Source of the DNA: Thalassobium sp.
GTDB taxonomy: Bacteria > Pseudomonadota > Gammaproteobacteria > Pseudomonadales > Oceanobacteraceae
Direction: 5' to 3'
Assembly (NCBI GenBank): GCA_002733205.1
Contig: NVUW01000006.1
Span: 62,001 to 126,000, forward strand
DNA: 64,000 nt
The position numbers and the translations under genes are program-made. Position 1 is the stretch's first letter. Each line of letters begins with the position of its first letter. Below are positions 53,101-62,009 of this stretch, one piece after another. Below the pieces are notes generated by a model, which was not told the origin of the DNA, made no database searches, and saw only the letters and a list, made by a program, of their open reading frames with translations.

Positions 53101-53769
53101 CTAGAGCTGATCAATATCTTTAATTATAAAATCGCGCTGTAAAAACGCCCCGGCATCAATATACAGACGGTTGCCGATACGCAGCTCGTGCTCGGTTACG
53201 TTGTGGCCGTAAATAATCCAGTCGATTCCGGCAATATCGCCAGCCGTTTGCTGTTTAAACGGCTCGCGTGCCCAGATGGCGCGCTCGGCCAAGTGATTAT
53301 CCAGCTGGTCAAAATCCTGCCAGTCAGCGAGGGGGAAGTCGGCGTGAATAACCGCCACGCTTTCGTCGTGGCGGTTGATTAATTCAATCGCCAGCGGCAG
53401 TTGTTCTATACGGCGGAACCAGTCATCCCACAGACTTGTATCGTGCTGCAGAATCCAGTCACCACCGTGCTGTAAAATCAGCTCGCGTGAAGCGGCATTA
53501 TCTTCGCGGAAAGCTTCGTACAGCAGTTGCTCATGGTTGCCAATAACCGCAAAAAACCAGGGCTCATCGAGCAGTGCCAGGGCTTCGGGGGATTGCGGCC
53601 CACGGTCGACCAGATCGCCGGTGCAGATCAGGCGGTCGTGGTTTTTATTAAAACCCATACGGTGTAACTGGGCGTGCAGCGCATGCACACAACCGTGCAG
53701 GTCGCCGACAACAAAGTCGCGGCCTTTGGGGTTTTTACCTAAACGCAGCAGGCGTGGCTGAATCAGCAT
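53101..53769 (-). CDS. PrpA-type serine/threonine protein phosphatase (metallophosphoesterase)
   Basis: A 222-residue PPP-family phosphatase from ATG 53769 (an upstream extension to 54222 is shadow of the next gene). VGDLHGC (about 21-27), GDLVDRGPQS and GNHEQLL are the metal motifs of the lambda/PrpA phosphatases, and a C-terminal YGHNV carries the last histidine. It removes phosphate from serine or histidine residues in the cytoplasm. It is divergent from the ManC-type gene with 135 bases between. Confidence 0.88.
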   Translation of the reverse strand: MLIQPRLLRLGKNPKGRDFVVGDLHGCVHALHAQLHRMGFNKNHDRLICTGDLVDRGPQSPEALALLDEPWFFAVIGNHEQLLYEAFREDNAASRELILQHGGDWILQHDTSLWDDWFRRIEQLPLAIELINRHDESVAVIHADFPLADWQDFDQLDNHLAERAIWAREPFKQQTAGDIAGIDWIIYGHNVTEHELRIGNRLYIDAGAFLQRDFIIKDIDQL

Positions 53770-53904
53770 GACAGAAAGCGGAACCGATAATAAAAGGAAT
53801 AGCAGGAGCCGGCAGGCGGTCCCTGCTGTCCGGGTCGTAAAGACCGGGTGCGCAGCATACAATGCCAGCTTCAGAATGCAAAAGACGATGGCCTCAATCC
53901 CGCT

Positions 53905-55401
53905 ATGATCATTCCTGTCATTCTTGCCGGTGGCACAGGTACACGGCTGTGGCCGCTGTCTACCCGTGATTGCCCCAAGCAGTTTCTGCCGCTGCTCGAT
54001 CCTGAACGGTCGCTGCTGCAGCAAACCCTGCTGCGCGCGCAGGATCTGTTGCAGCGGCTCGGCCAGCCAGCGGTTGAGCCCATTATTGTCTGCCATGAGG
54101 CGCAGCGTTTTCTCGCCGCCGAACAATGCCGGGCGCTGAATATCCGTGCGCAGATTGTGCTGGAAGACGAGGGGCGTAATACCGCCCAGGCGCTGGCGCT
54201 GGCGGCGCAGCATCTGGCGCATAATTCACAGCACCTGGCGCATAATTCGCAGAAGCTCAGGGAACATCGTGAACAGACGCTGATGCTGGCGATGCCCGCC
54301 GATCAGACGCTGAGCGATAACGCGGTACTGGCACAGGCAATTGTGTCGTTGCAGGCACAGGTCAGTCAGGGCGCAGCCGGTATTTTTGGTATTGAACCTG
54401 ACTATGCCGCGACGGGGTTTGGCTATTTACGTAAAGAAGCGAGCGGGCAGGTTGTGGAATTCCGCGAAAAACCCGATGCGCACACCGCGGCACAATGGTT
54501 GGCGGCGAATACCCGGCAACAGGCTGGCTGGTTATGGAACAGCGGTATTTTTTTCTGGCAGGTTCAGTCTTTTTTACAGCGCCTGAGCGAATATCAGCCA
54601 ATGCTGTTTGCTGCAACGCAGGAAGCGATGGCACAGGCGCAGCAGGATCTCGATTTTATCCGTCCGGCCACCGGGCCTTTGCAACAGTGCCCGCATTTAC
54701 CCGTGGATATTGCCCTGCTTGAACCGCTCAGTACGATTGCGCAGGCGGTGGTTGCGGCACCACTGGTTAACAGCGGCTGGAATGATATTGGCAACTGGCG
54801 GGCACTCAGCGAGCTGGGCGAGGCCGATGCGCAGGGAAATATTGAACACAACAGCGCAGCCGCTCACGGACGTTTTCAACACAGCCGCAATAATTATCTG
54901 CACAGCAGCAGCGGACGCGATATTGCGTTATTGGGTGTGCAGGATTTATTAGTCGTGGATACCGCCGATGCACTGATGATTGCGCATAAAGATCAGGCAC
55001 AACAGGTGGGCTCACTGGCACCTGTTGCCAGCGCGGGTAAAGCAGAACCACGGCTGGTGCATCGTCCCTGGGGCAGTTATGAAGTGCTGCATCCGGGCGA
55101 CGGTTATAAAATCAAGCGCCTGCGGGTAAAAACCGGTGGGCGTTTATCGTTGCAGCGTCACCGCTTCCGCGCCGAGCACTGGGTTGTGGTGCGCGGTGAA
55201 GCAACGGTTATTCGTCAGCGTGATGGAGTGCAGAGCCGCGAAGTTCTGCACGCTAACGAATCGACATTTATTGCGCTGGGCGATATTCACTCGCTGGAAA
55301 ATAACGGCGATATTCTTCTGGAAATGATTGAAGTGCAGTCCGGAGATTATCTTGCAGAAGATGATATCGAACGGCTTCAGGACGCTTATGGCAGAAAATA
55401 A
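53905..55401 (+). CDS. Mannose-1-phosphate guanylyltransferase/mannose-6-phosphate isomerase
   Basis: A 498-residue AlgA/ManC-type bifunctional enzyme. The nucleotidyltransferase domain starts GGTGTRLWPLSTRDCPKQF (residues 8-26). The C-terminal type II isomerase cupin begins at HRPWGSYEVL. Makes GDP-mannose for surface polysaccharide. In the cupin, H419 is present but the following H-x-H position is F421 (HRFRAEHW instead of HHHRAEHW), so one metal ligand may be lost. A 21-base duplication at 54208-54249 gives two copies of QHLAHNS. ATG 53905 fits family starts. Confidence 0.9.
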   Translation: MIIPVILAGGTGTRLWPLSTRDCPKQFLPLLDPERSLLQQTLLRAQDLLQRLGQPAVEPIIVCHEAQRFLAAEQCRALNIRAQIVLEDEGRNTAQALALAAQHLAHNSQHLAHNSQKLREHREQTLMLAMPADQTLSDNAVLAQAIVSLQAQVSQGAAGIFGIEPDYAATGFGYLRKEASGQVVEFREKPDAHTAAQWLAANTRQQAGWLWNSGIFFWQVQSFLQRLSEYQPMLFAATQEAMAQAQQDLDFIRPATGPLQQCPHLPVDIALLEPLSTIAQAVVAAPLVNSGWNDIGNWRALSELGEADAQGNIEHNSAAAHGRFQHSRNNYLHSSSGRDIALLGVQDLLVVDTADALMIAHKDQAQQVGSLAPVASAGKAEPRLVHRPWGSYEVLHPGDGYKIKRLRVKTGGRLSLQRHRFRAEHWVVVRGEATVIRQRDGVQSREVLHANESTFIALGDIHSLENNGDILLEMIEVQSGDYLAEDDIERLQDAYGRK

Positions 55402-55458
55402 ACGTGGCCGTGGATAAAAAACAGTAGCAGACAGGTATCAGCAACAGATGGCGCTCAT

Positions 55459-56139
55459 ATGACACAGGTTTTACTGGTAGAAGATGATCCGCAATTAAGC
55501 CGCGATGTGGCTTTTTATTTAACCCAGGCCGGTTATCAGGTTGAAGCCATTGACCGTGGTGACTGGGCGATGAGCCATCCGGATGTGCATAACGGACGCT
55601 TTGATCTGGCCGTGCTGGATCTCGGCCTACCGGGTGCGCCGGGGTTGCAGGTTTTACAGCACTGGCGTGCACAGGGCATTCTGATGCCGGTATTAATTCT
55701 GACCGCACGCAACAGCTGGCAGGAGCGGGTCGATGGCCTGAATGCCGGTGCCGATGATTATCTGGGTAAACCTTTCCGTAAAGAAGAACTGCTGGCGCGG
55801 CTGGAAGCGATGCGCCGTCGTTTACAGCAGGACGGCCAGTTACGCTTAACCGTTGATGGGCTGACGCTGGATGAAGAGCGGCACACCGTATTGCTGCAAG
55901 GTAGCGAAAACGAACAGGAGCTGACGGCGACAGAGCTGAGCATGTTGCGTTTATTAATGCAGAAAGCCGGTAAGCCGGTTTCTAAGCAGCAATTACTCGA
56001 CAGCCATTACGGCTGGCAGGAAGAAAAGGCTGATAACCTGGTGGAAGTCTATATCCGCCGCTTGCGGCGCAAAATCGGCGAGCAGCGTATCCGTACTCTG
56101 CGTGGTCAGGGTTATGTCTTACAGCAGGGGGATAACTGA
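55459..56139 (+). CDS. Response regulator, PhoP/OmpR type
   Basis: A 226-residue OmpR-family regulator: receiver with D9-D10 pocket, phospho-acceptor D54 (VLDLGLPG) and K104 (LGKPF), then a winged helix (about 130-224). It resembles PhoP and related regulators responding to metals or envelope conditions. It overlaps the kinase by one base (TGATG). The adjacent RND operon is on the opposite strand, so control of it is possible. Confidence 0.9.
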   Translation: MTQVLLVEDDPQLSRDVAFYLTQAGYQVEAIDRGDWAMSHPDVHNGRFDLAVLDLGLPGAPGLQVLQHWRAQGILMPVLILTARNSWQERVDGLNAGADDYLGKPFRKEELLARLEAMRRRLQQDGQLRLTVDGLTLDEERHTVLLQGSENEQELTATELSMLRLLMQKAGKPVSKQQLLDSHYGWQEEKADNLVEVYIRRLRRKIGEQRIRTLRGQGYVLQQGDN

Positions 56140-57512
56140 TGTGGTCTCTGTCAGCGCGGTTGTTACGCTATATGATCAGCGGTCAGATGCTGGTATTGCT
56201 GTTTATGTTACTGGCCTCCGGGATTGCACTGAACATTGCCGCACAGGATTATTTTAAAAGCCGTCTCGAACACGACCGAGATTTATTGCTGAATGAACTG
56301 AGCTGGAGCGCCAGCGGTCCCACGTTGGAACACGAACATCTAACCCCGGTATTTAATCAGCCTTTTTCTGGCCATTACTTTCAGATCAGCAGTGATAATA
56401 ATGTATTACTGTCGGTTTCTCTGCAGGGCATCAGGCTGCGTGACGAGCACATTCACGATGTTAAAGAAGGTGAACCAGAGTGGCACTGGCAGTCGTTTGA
56501 GCAGGGCCAGTATTTATATGTGCTCAGCCAAACCTTAAAACAAGGCGAGCGGCATTTGCATTTACAGGTTGGCGAAGACTTCCGGCCGATTATTAATGCT
56601 TTTCTGCATGCATTTTTCTGGCTGGCCAGTGTGTTCTCGTTATTGTTGATTGGCTTTTTCTTTCTGCAGCGACGTTTGCTGACCCGCACCTTAAAGCCAT
56701 TTTCTCAGATCAGCGATCAGCTGAAACAACTGGCACAGCAGGATATTGATGAACTGCCAGCACCGGTAATGCAGGAGCTGACCGGATTGGTGAATGAGAT
56801 TAATGCACTTGGCGAGCGCACCCGTGACCGTCTTAATCGTGCCCGCCTGGCGTCGGGAAATTTATCCCATTCATTAAAAACCCCGCTGGCCATTCTCGCT
56901 AACCGCTTGAGTAATATGCAGGAACAGGGTGGTGCTCACCACAATCCGGATGAACTGGCTGAAGCACAGGAGCTGGTTGAACGGATGAGCCAGCAGATTG
57001 ATAACGAAATGAAGCGCGCGCGTATTGCCGGGCTGATGAGCCGGGCACCGAAAATTGAGCTGAATGAAATGTTTGATCAGTTATTAATAACGCTGAATAA
57101 GCTCTACCCGCATATCCGCTTGCAGCACTCGATGCCGAACGGGATGAGCTACCCCGGTGACCGTGAAGATATTATCGAACTGTTTGGTAACTTGCTGGAT
57201 AACGCCTGTAAATGGGCGGCGACAGAAGTGTTGGTTGAAATAAAACGCTTACCGCAGCGGCTGGAAGTATCGATCTGTGACGATGGCCCCGGCATTCATG
57301 AAGACGAAATTTCTGTGCTGTTAAATCCGGGTGAGCGTCTGGATGAATCGGTAAAAGGCTATGGCCTTGGTCTGGCCATTGTCAGTGATATTGTTGCGCA
57401 ATATCACGGCACGCTTCATCTGGAAAACCGTTCCCTGAAGGGCCAGCCCCTGACGAACGGTGACGATCATCAGGGGCAGGGATTGCAGGTTATAGTCAGT
57501 CTGCCGTACTGA
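56139..57512 (+). CDS. PhoQ-like sensor histidine kinase
   Basis: A 457-residue kinase: two membrane segments (about 12-34 and 155-177) flanking a 120-residue periplasmic sensor, a short HAMP-like linker, His244 in LSHSLKTPL, N-box LLDNACKWA and G-boxes DDGPGI, GYGLGLAIV. The periplasmic domain is acidic, as in PhoQ-type metal sensors, but no ligand can be set from it. It ends overlapping the convergent DUF3240 gene by 17 bases. Confidence 0.88.
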   Translation: MWSLSARLLRYMISGQMLVLLFMLLASGIALNIAAQDYFKSRLEHDRDLLLNELSWSASGPTLEHEHLTPVFNQPFSGHYFQISSDNNVLLSVSLQGIRLRDEHIHDVKEGEPEWHWQSFEQGQYLYVLSQTLKQGERHLHLQVGEDFRPIINAFLHAFFWLASVFSLLLIGFFFLQRRLLTRTLKPFSQISDQLKQLAQQDIDELPAPVMQELTGLVNEINALGERTRDRLNRARLASGNLSHSLKTPLAILANRLSNMQEQGGAHHNPDELAEAQELVERMSQQIDNEMKRARIAGLMSRAPKIELNEMFDQLLITLNKLYPHIRLQHSMPNGMSYPGDREDIIELFGNLLDNACKWAATEVLVEIKRLPQRLEVSICDDGPGIHEDEISVLLNPGERLDESVKGYGLGLAIVSDIVAQYHGTLHLENRSLKGQPLTNGDDHQGQGLQVIVSLPY

Positions 57513-57816
57513 CGCCCGGGTTTAATGCGCCGCTGGCCAGCAGCGGTTGCAGCCAGTAATGAATATCATACAGCGGAAAGGTTTCGCGCAGTTGCAGCAG
57601 CAGCTGGTCGGCTCTTTCCGCATCCAGATGCAGGCTCATCACCGTACGTTTTTGTTTGCCCTGAATCTGCTCACTCAGACTTAAATGATCGCTGCGGTTG
57701 CTGTGGCCAAAGGCCTGCCACGAGGTAAATCCGGGCAGACTTTGTTCCAGTAACCAATCTGAAATGGCTTCAGCCTGTTGTGGCCGGGTTGAGATGGTCA
57801 GCAATACTTCAGTCAT
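57496..57816 (-). CDS. DUF3240 protein (RND-associated)
   Basis: A 106-residue protein from ATG 57816 with the P-II-like DUF3240 pattern: MTEVLLTISTRPQQAEAISDWLLEQ at the N-terminus and HYWLQPLL at the end. Family members occur with copper/silver or CzcA-type efflux genes. It begins one base after the RND permease stop, so it is in that operon, at the end. No metal ligands are obvious. Confidence 0.8.
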   Translation of the reverse strand: MTEVLLTISTRPQQAEAISDWLLEQSLPGFTSWQAFGHSNRSDHLSLSEQIQGKQKRTVMSLHLDAERADQLLLQLRETFPLYDIHYWLQPLLASGALNPGVSTAD

Positions 57817-57817
57817 A

Positions 57818-60800
57818 TTATTTATGCTCCAGAATAAAGCGACGATACAGCACCGGCAGTACATAGAGTGTCAGCAGGGTGGAGGTAAACAGACCACCGA
57901 TCACCACAATGGCCAGCGGTTTCTGAATTTCGCTGCCGGGGCCGGTGGCGAATAATAGCGGCACTAAGCCGACAGCGCCGGTGGTGGCGGTCATTAATAC
58001 CGGACGTAACCGTCGTACGGCACCATCGCGCACGACCTGTAATCCACGCTGGCCGAGGGTAACTAAATGACGGAACTGATCAACCAGTACCACGCCGTTC
58101 ATAACCGCAACGCCAAGCAAAGCAATAAAGCCAACCGATGCCGGAACCGATAAATATTCACCACTTAACCATAGGGCAATAATGCCGCCGATTAATGCGA
58201 AAGGAATATTGGCGAGAATCAGCAGTGCTTCGTTCAGGCGGCCAAAGGTGGTGAATAACACCAGTAATACCAGCGCAATGGCGACCGGCACCATTAACCC
58301 GAGGCGGGCATTGGCGCGTTCCTGGTTTTCAAACTCGCCACCCCAGGACAGGACATAGCCTGCTGGCAGGGTGATTTTTTCTGCAACCCGCTGTTGTGCG
58401 CTGGCTACAAAATCACTCAGGGCGACACCGCTGACGTTGACGTTTACCAAAGCAAAGCGCTGCCCCTGTTCGCGTTTAATTAATACCGGCCCCTGAACTT
58501 CACGCGCGGTAACCAGCGCCGACAACGGCACGGCCTGGCCATCGGCGGTGGCCAGAGTCAGCTCATTCAGTAATTGCTCAACCTGCAGCCGGGTTGGCTG
58601 GCGCAGTACCAGTGGTACCTGACGGTCGCTGAACACCACTTCGCCGCTGTTAATACCTTCCAGATAGCTGCGCAGGGTTTGCTGTACGTCTTCAACGTTT
58701 AAACCAAAATGCGCAATACGCGGATAATTATTTTCCAGCTGCAGGTAATGCATACCATCGGCCTGTGAAACCATCACCTCGCTGACGCCATTCAGGGTTT
58801 TCATTTCGCCGCCGATCTGATCGGCCAGGTGTTGCAACTCAGCCAGATCGCTGCCGAAGATTTTAATCGCAACGTCACCGCGTGAGCCGGAAATCATTTC
58901 TGATACACGCATATCAATCGGCTGAGTAAAACCGTAATCGACGCCGGGGAATTGCTCCATCACCGCCCGGATCTGATCTTTAATGGCGTCTTTATTTTCA
59001 GCCTGCCACTGATCGCGTGGTTTCAGCTGTAAAAACATATCGGTTTCGTTCAGGCCCATCGGGTCCATCCCCAGATCATCGGAACCGGTACGGGCAATAA
59101 TACGCTCGATATCGCTGACCGCTGCCAGCATGGCGCTTTGCACTTTCAGATCAATCGCTGCTGAGGCTTGCAGGTTAATGGTCGGTGTTTTTTCCAGCTG
59201 TACAATCAGGTCGCCTTCGTCCATTTCCGGCATAAAAGCTTTACCGGTTTGCAGGTACGCCAGCACGGCGAGTACCACGGCCACCGCCAGACCCAGCATG
59301 ATGGGTTTGGGATTGCGTAAGGCGGCCGTCAGGCTTGATTCATAGCTGCGTTGTAAGTGCTCAATCCAGCGTGGTGTGGTTACTTTCTTTTCGTCTATGG
59401 CGAGTGTGCATAGCACCGGGATCAGTGTCAGCGATACCAGCAGACTGCTGGCCATGGCAAACATAATAGTCATGGCAACCGGCGCGAACAATTTTCCTTC
59501 CAGCCCTTGCAGGGTAACCAGTGGCGAAAAGACCAGCAGAATAATCAGGGTGCCGGAAATAATCGGCACCATCACTTCTTTAATCGCGCGGAAAATAACG
59601 TGCATACGCGGTAATGAACGTGAGGCTTGCTGTAATTGCGTTACGGTATTTTCCACGACCACCACCGCACCATCGACCAGCATACCAATAGCAATGGCCA
59701 GACCACCCAGGCTCATCAGGTTGGCGCTCATGCCGAAGTAATCCATGATAATAAAGGTCATCAAAGCCGACATCGGTAAGTTAACCGCCACCACCATCGC
59801 CACCCGCACATTACCAATAAATAACCCGAGCAGAATAATCACCAGAGCAACGGCAATCCATAAGGCTTCTGAGACGGTATTCACCGCGCGTTCAATTAAA
59901 TTACTGCGGTCGTAAAATACATTAATGCTGAGTTCCGGCGGCAGACTGGGGCGCAGTGTGTCGAGGGCTTCACGCACGCCGCTGATGACTTTCTGGGCGT
60001 CAGAATTTTTTAACGCAACCACTAAGGCCTGAACCGTTTCCCCTTGTCCGTCTTCGGTCACGGCGCCGTAACGGGTCATGGATGACAGCGAAACCGTGGC
60101 AACATCACCGAGGCGAATGGCGCTGCCGTTATGCCAGCGGATAATACGGTTTTCCAGATCCTGCAGACTTTGAATACGGCCACCGCTGGAAACAATAATG
60201 GATTCTTCGCCACTGTCGATACGTCCGGCGCCATCGTTACGGTTATTGCTTTGCAGGAAATCCTGTAACTCCTGCAGGGTCAGTCCAGCCCGTGCCAGGG
60301 CGACGGTATCGGGTGCGACCTGATAAGATTCGACACGGCCACCCAGCGCATTTATATCGGCCACGCCGGGAACTGTGCGCAGCAATGGACGGATTTGCCA
60401 ATCAAGAATGCGGCGCTTTTCTTCCAGTGATAACGGGCCGTCCAGGGTGAACATAAATAATTCACCTAATGGCGTACTCATAGCGGCAATACCACCACTG
60501 ATGCCTTGCGGTAAATCCGGCCAGACCGCCGACAGGCGCTCGGCCACTTGCTGTCTTGCCCAGTAAATATCTGTGCCACCGGTAAAGTCGACGGTAATGT
60601 CGGTAATGCCGTATTTCACCACCGAACGCAGAATGCTTTGGTTGGGAATACCCAGCAGTTCGACTTCAATTTTACGGGTAACGCGGGTTTCCAGTTCTTC
60701 CGGGGCCAGGCCCGGTGCTTTAATAATGATTTTAACCTGTGTCGGAGATATCTCCGGGTAGGCGTCAATACGCAGATTCTGAAAGGTATTCAGACCGGCG

Positions 60801-60874
60801 GCAAAAACAGCCAGGCTGATAACAATAATCAGAATGCGCTGTTTTAATACGCCCTGTAATAATGCGGATAACAT
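57818..60874 (-). CDS. Heavy-metal RND efflux permease (CzcA/CusA type)
   Basis: A 1018-residue RND transporter. Twelve membrane segments are inferred; GGLAIAIGMLVDGAVVVVENTVT is the HME-group helix 4 with the acidic residues of proton relay. Large periplasmic loops follow. The start (MLSALLQGVLKQR) and the end (PVLYRRFILEHK) are complete. It follows directly after the adaptor gene (adaptor stop TAA, then ATG 60874). It exports divalent or monovalent metal; the metal cannot be read from sequence. Confidence 0.92.
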   Translation of the reverse strand: MLSALLQGVLKQRILIIVISLAVFAAGLNTFQNLRIDAYPEISPTQVKIIIKAPGLAPEELETRVTRKIEVELLGIPNQSILRSVVKYGITDITVDFTGGTDIYWARQQVAERLSAVWPDLPQGISGGIAAMSTPLGELFMFTLDGPLSLEEKRRILDWQIRPLLRTVPGVADINALGGRVESYQVAPDTVALARAGLTLQELQDFLQSNNRNDGAGRIDSGEESIIVSSGGRIQSLQDLENRIIRWHNGSAIRLGDVATVSLSSMTRYGAVTEDGQGETVQALVVALKNSDAQKVISGVREALDTLRPSLPPELSINVFYDRSNLIERAVNTVSEALWIAVALVIILLGLFIGNVRVAMVVAVNLPMSALMTFIIMDYFGMSANLMSLGGLAIAIGMLVDGAVVVVENTVTQLQQASRSLPRMHVIFRAIKEVMVPIISGTLIILLVFSPLVTLQGLEGKLFAPVAMTIMFAMASSLLVSLTLIPVLCTLAIDEKKVTTPRWIEHLQRSYESSLTAALRNPKPIMLGLAVAVVLAVLAYLQTGKAFMPEMDEGDLIVQLEKTPTINLQASAAIDLKVQSAMLAAVSDIERIIARTGSDDLGMDPMGLNETDMFLQLKPRDQWQAENKDAIKDQIRAVMEQFPGVDYGFTQPIDMRVSEMISGSRGDVAIKIFGSDLAELQHLADQIGGEMKTLNGVSEVMVSQADGMHYLQLENNYPRIAHFGLNVEDVQQTLRSYLEGINSGEVVFSDRQVPLVLRQPTRLQVEQLLNELTLATADGQAVPLSALVTAREVQGPVLIKREQGQRFALVNVNVSGVALSDFVASAQQRVAEKITLPAGYVLSWGGEFENQERANARLGLMVPVAIALVLLVLFTTFGRLNEALLILANIPFALIGGIIALWLSGEYLSVPASVGFIALLGVAVMNGVVLVDQFRHLVTLGQRGLQVVRDGAVRRLRPVLMTATTGAVGLVPLLFATGPGSEIQKPLAIVVIGGLFTSTLLTLYVLPVLYRRFILEHK

Positions 60875-61954
60875 TTATTCGCTCTCCATACTTTGCCAGA
60901 GCGCTTTCAGCGCCGCGCTGCCACTGATGGCAATTTCGCTGTTTTCCAGGCGGTTGTCCTGCAGTAATAAACCCCGGTTACCGGCAATAAACTGTTGCAG
61001 CTCGGTTGCCTGAACTCCTTCGGGCGTGCGGATAAATACCCAGGATTTATCGTTATGGCGCACCCGTGCTGCCGCCTCTGTTGGCCAGCCGCTGGCCATG
61101 CTTGGAATATCAACGCGTACCATGCTACCGGGTTGCAACCCCTCGGCCTGTAACCAGACCTCCGCCTGTGCCGCATTGTTTTGCAGCGCGCCGATGCTGC
61201 GGATAATGGCTTTTTGGGCGGTGCCGGTAATGCTCAGGCTCTGACCCATGCTCAGGTTATGCAGCATGTGTTGTGGCACCAGCAGGCGTAAACGCAGCGC
61301 ATGTTCCGGCCAGAATACCGCCAGCGCTTCTCCGGCCATAAAGTGTTCGCCGGGCTGGCGTTTAATGTCGACCAGCCAGCCATTTTGTGGCGCTGGCAGA
61401 GCGTAGTCGGCCTCGCTGGCGGTTTGCCATTGGCCAGGCAGATGTTTGAGGATTTGTGCGTTCAGTTTTTTCTGATCGTTCAGCTGCTGGCACAGCAGTT
61501 GTTGTTCCTGCAAATCGAGGCGCGAGGTTAAGCCGCTTTTATTGCGTTCACGCATGTCGTTAAAACGCTGATTACACAGGTTGGCCTGCTGCTGTAAACG
61601 TTGGTTAGCCTGAAAGAAATCCAGTACATCGTGGCTGTGCAGTAACGCCAGAGGTTCTTTTTCAGCAATAAAGTTACCCGCGGTGGCTTGCCATTCTTCC
61701 AGTCGTCCTTCGAATGGCAGGCTGATATTTTCAGTCTGCCCCGCCGCGACGGTAGCGATTGCCGGCAGTGATGCCAGTACCACCTTATCCTGGCTGGTCA
61801 GTTTCTGAAAACGTACACCCAGGTTATCTAACTGCTGACTGCTGATGGTTAACTGTGCGGTGGCGGCTGGCGTTTCAGCAACGCTGCTCTGGCTTAGGGC
61901 AAATAACAGACTGGCGGCCAGTAACGGATTTATAGAAAGACAGCAGAATTTCAT
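60875..61954 (-). CDS. RND periplasmic adaptor (membrane fusion protein)
   Basis: A 359-residue adaptor from ATG 61954, with a signal peptide (INPLLAASLLFALSQSSVA), lipoyl-like halves (LPFEGRLEEWQATAGNFIAEKEPLALLHSHD and APQNGWLVDIKRQPGEHFMAGEALAVFW) and a central helical hairpin. Links the inner-membrane permease to the outer-membrane channel. The stop abuts the permease start. Read upstream, an in-frame extension to 62182 overlaps the TolC gene and is not used. Confidence 0.9.
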   Translation of the reverse strand: MKFCCLSINPLLAASLLFALSQSSVAETPAATAQLTISSQQLDNLGVRFQKLTSQDKVVLASLPAIATVAAGQTENISLPFEGRLEEWQATAGNFIAEKEPLALLHSHDVLDFFQANQRLQQQANLCNQRFNDMRERNKSGLTSRLDLQEQQLLCQQLNDQKKLNAQILKHLPGQWQTASEADYALPAPQNGWLVDIKRQPGEHFMAGEALAVFWPEHALRLRLLVPQHMLHNLSMGQSLSITGTAQKAIIRSIGALQNNAAQAEVWLQAEGLQPGSMVRVDIPSMASGWPTEAAARVRHNDKSWVFIRTPEGVQATELQQFIAGNRGLLLQDNRLENSEIAISGSAALKALWQSMESE

Positions 61955-62009
61955 AACAGGGGCTCCTGTAACTGAGCGGATAAATGGATAAGAGTTGGGC
62001 TGAAGAGCG

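Noticed and set aside
53770..54222. N-terminal extension of the PrpA-like phosphatase
   Set aside because: It overlaps the ManC-type gene on the other strand and lacks homology; MLIQPRLLRL at 53769 is a normal start.
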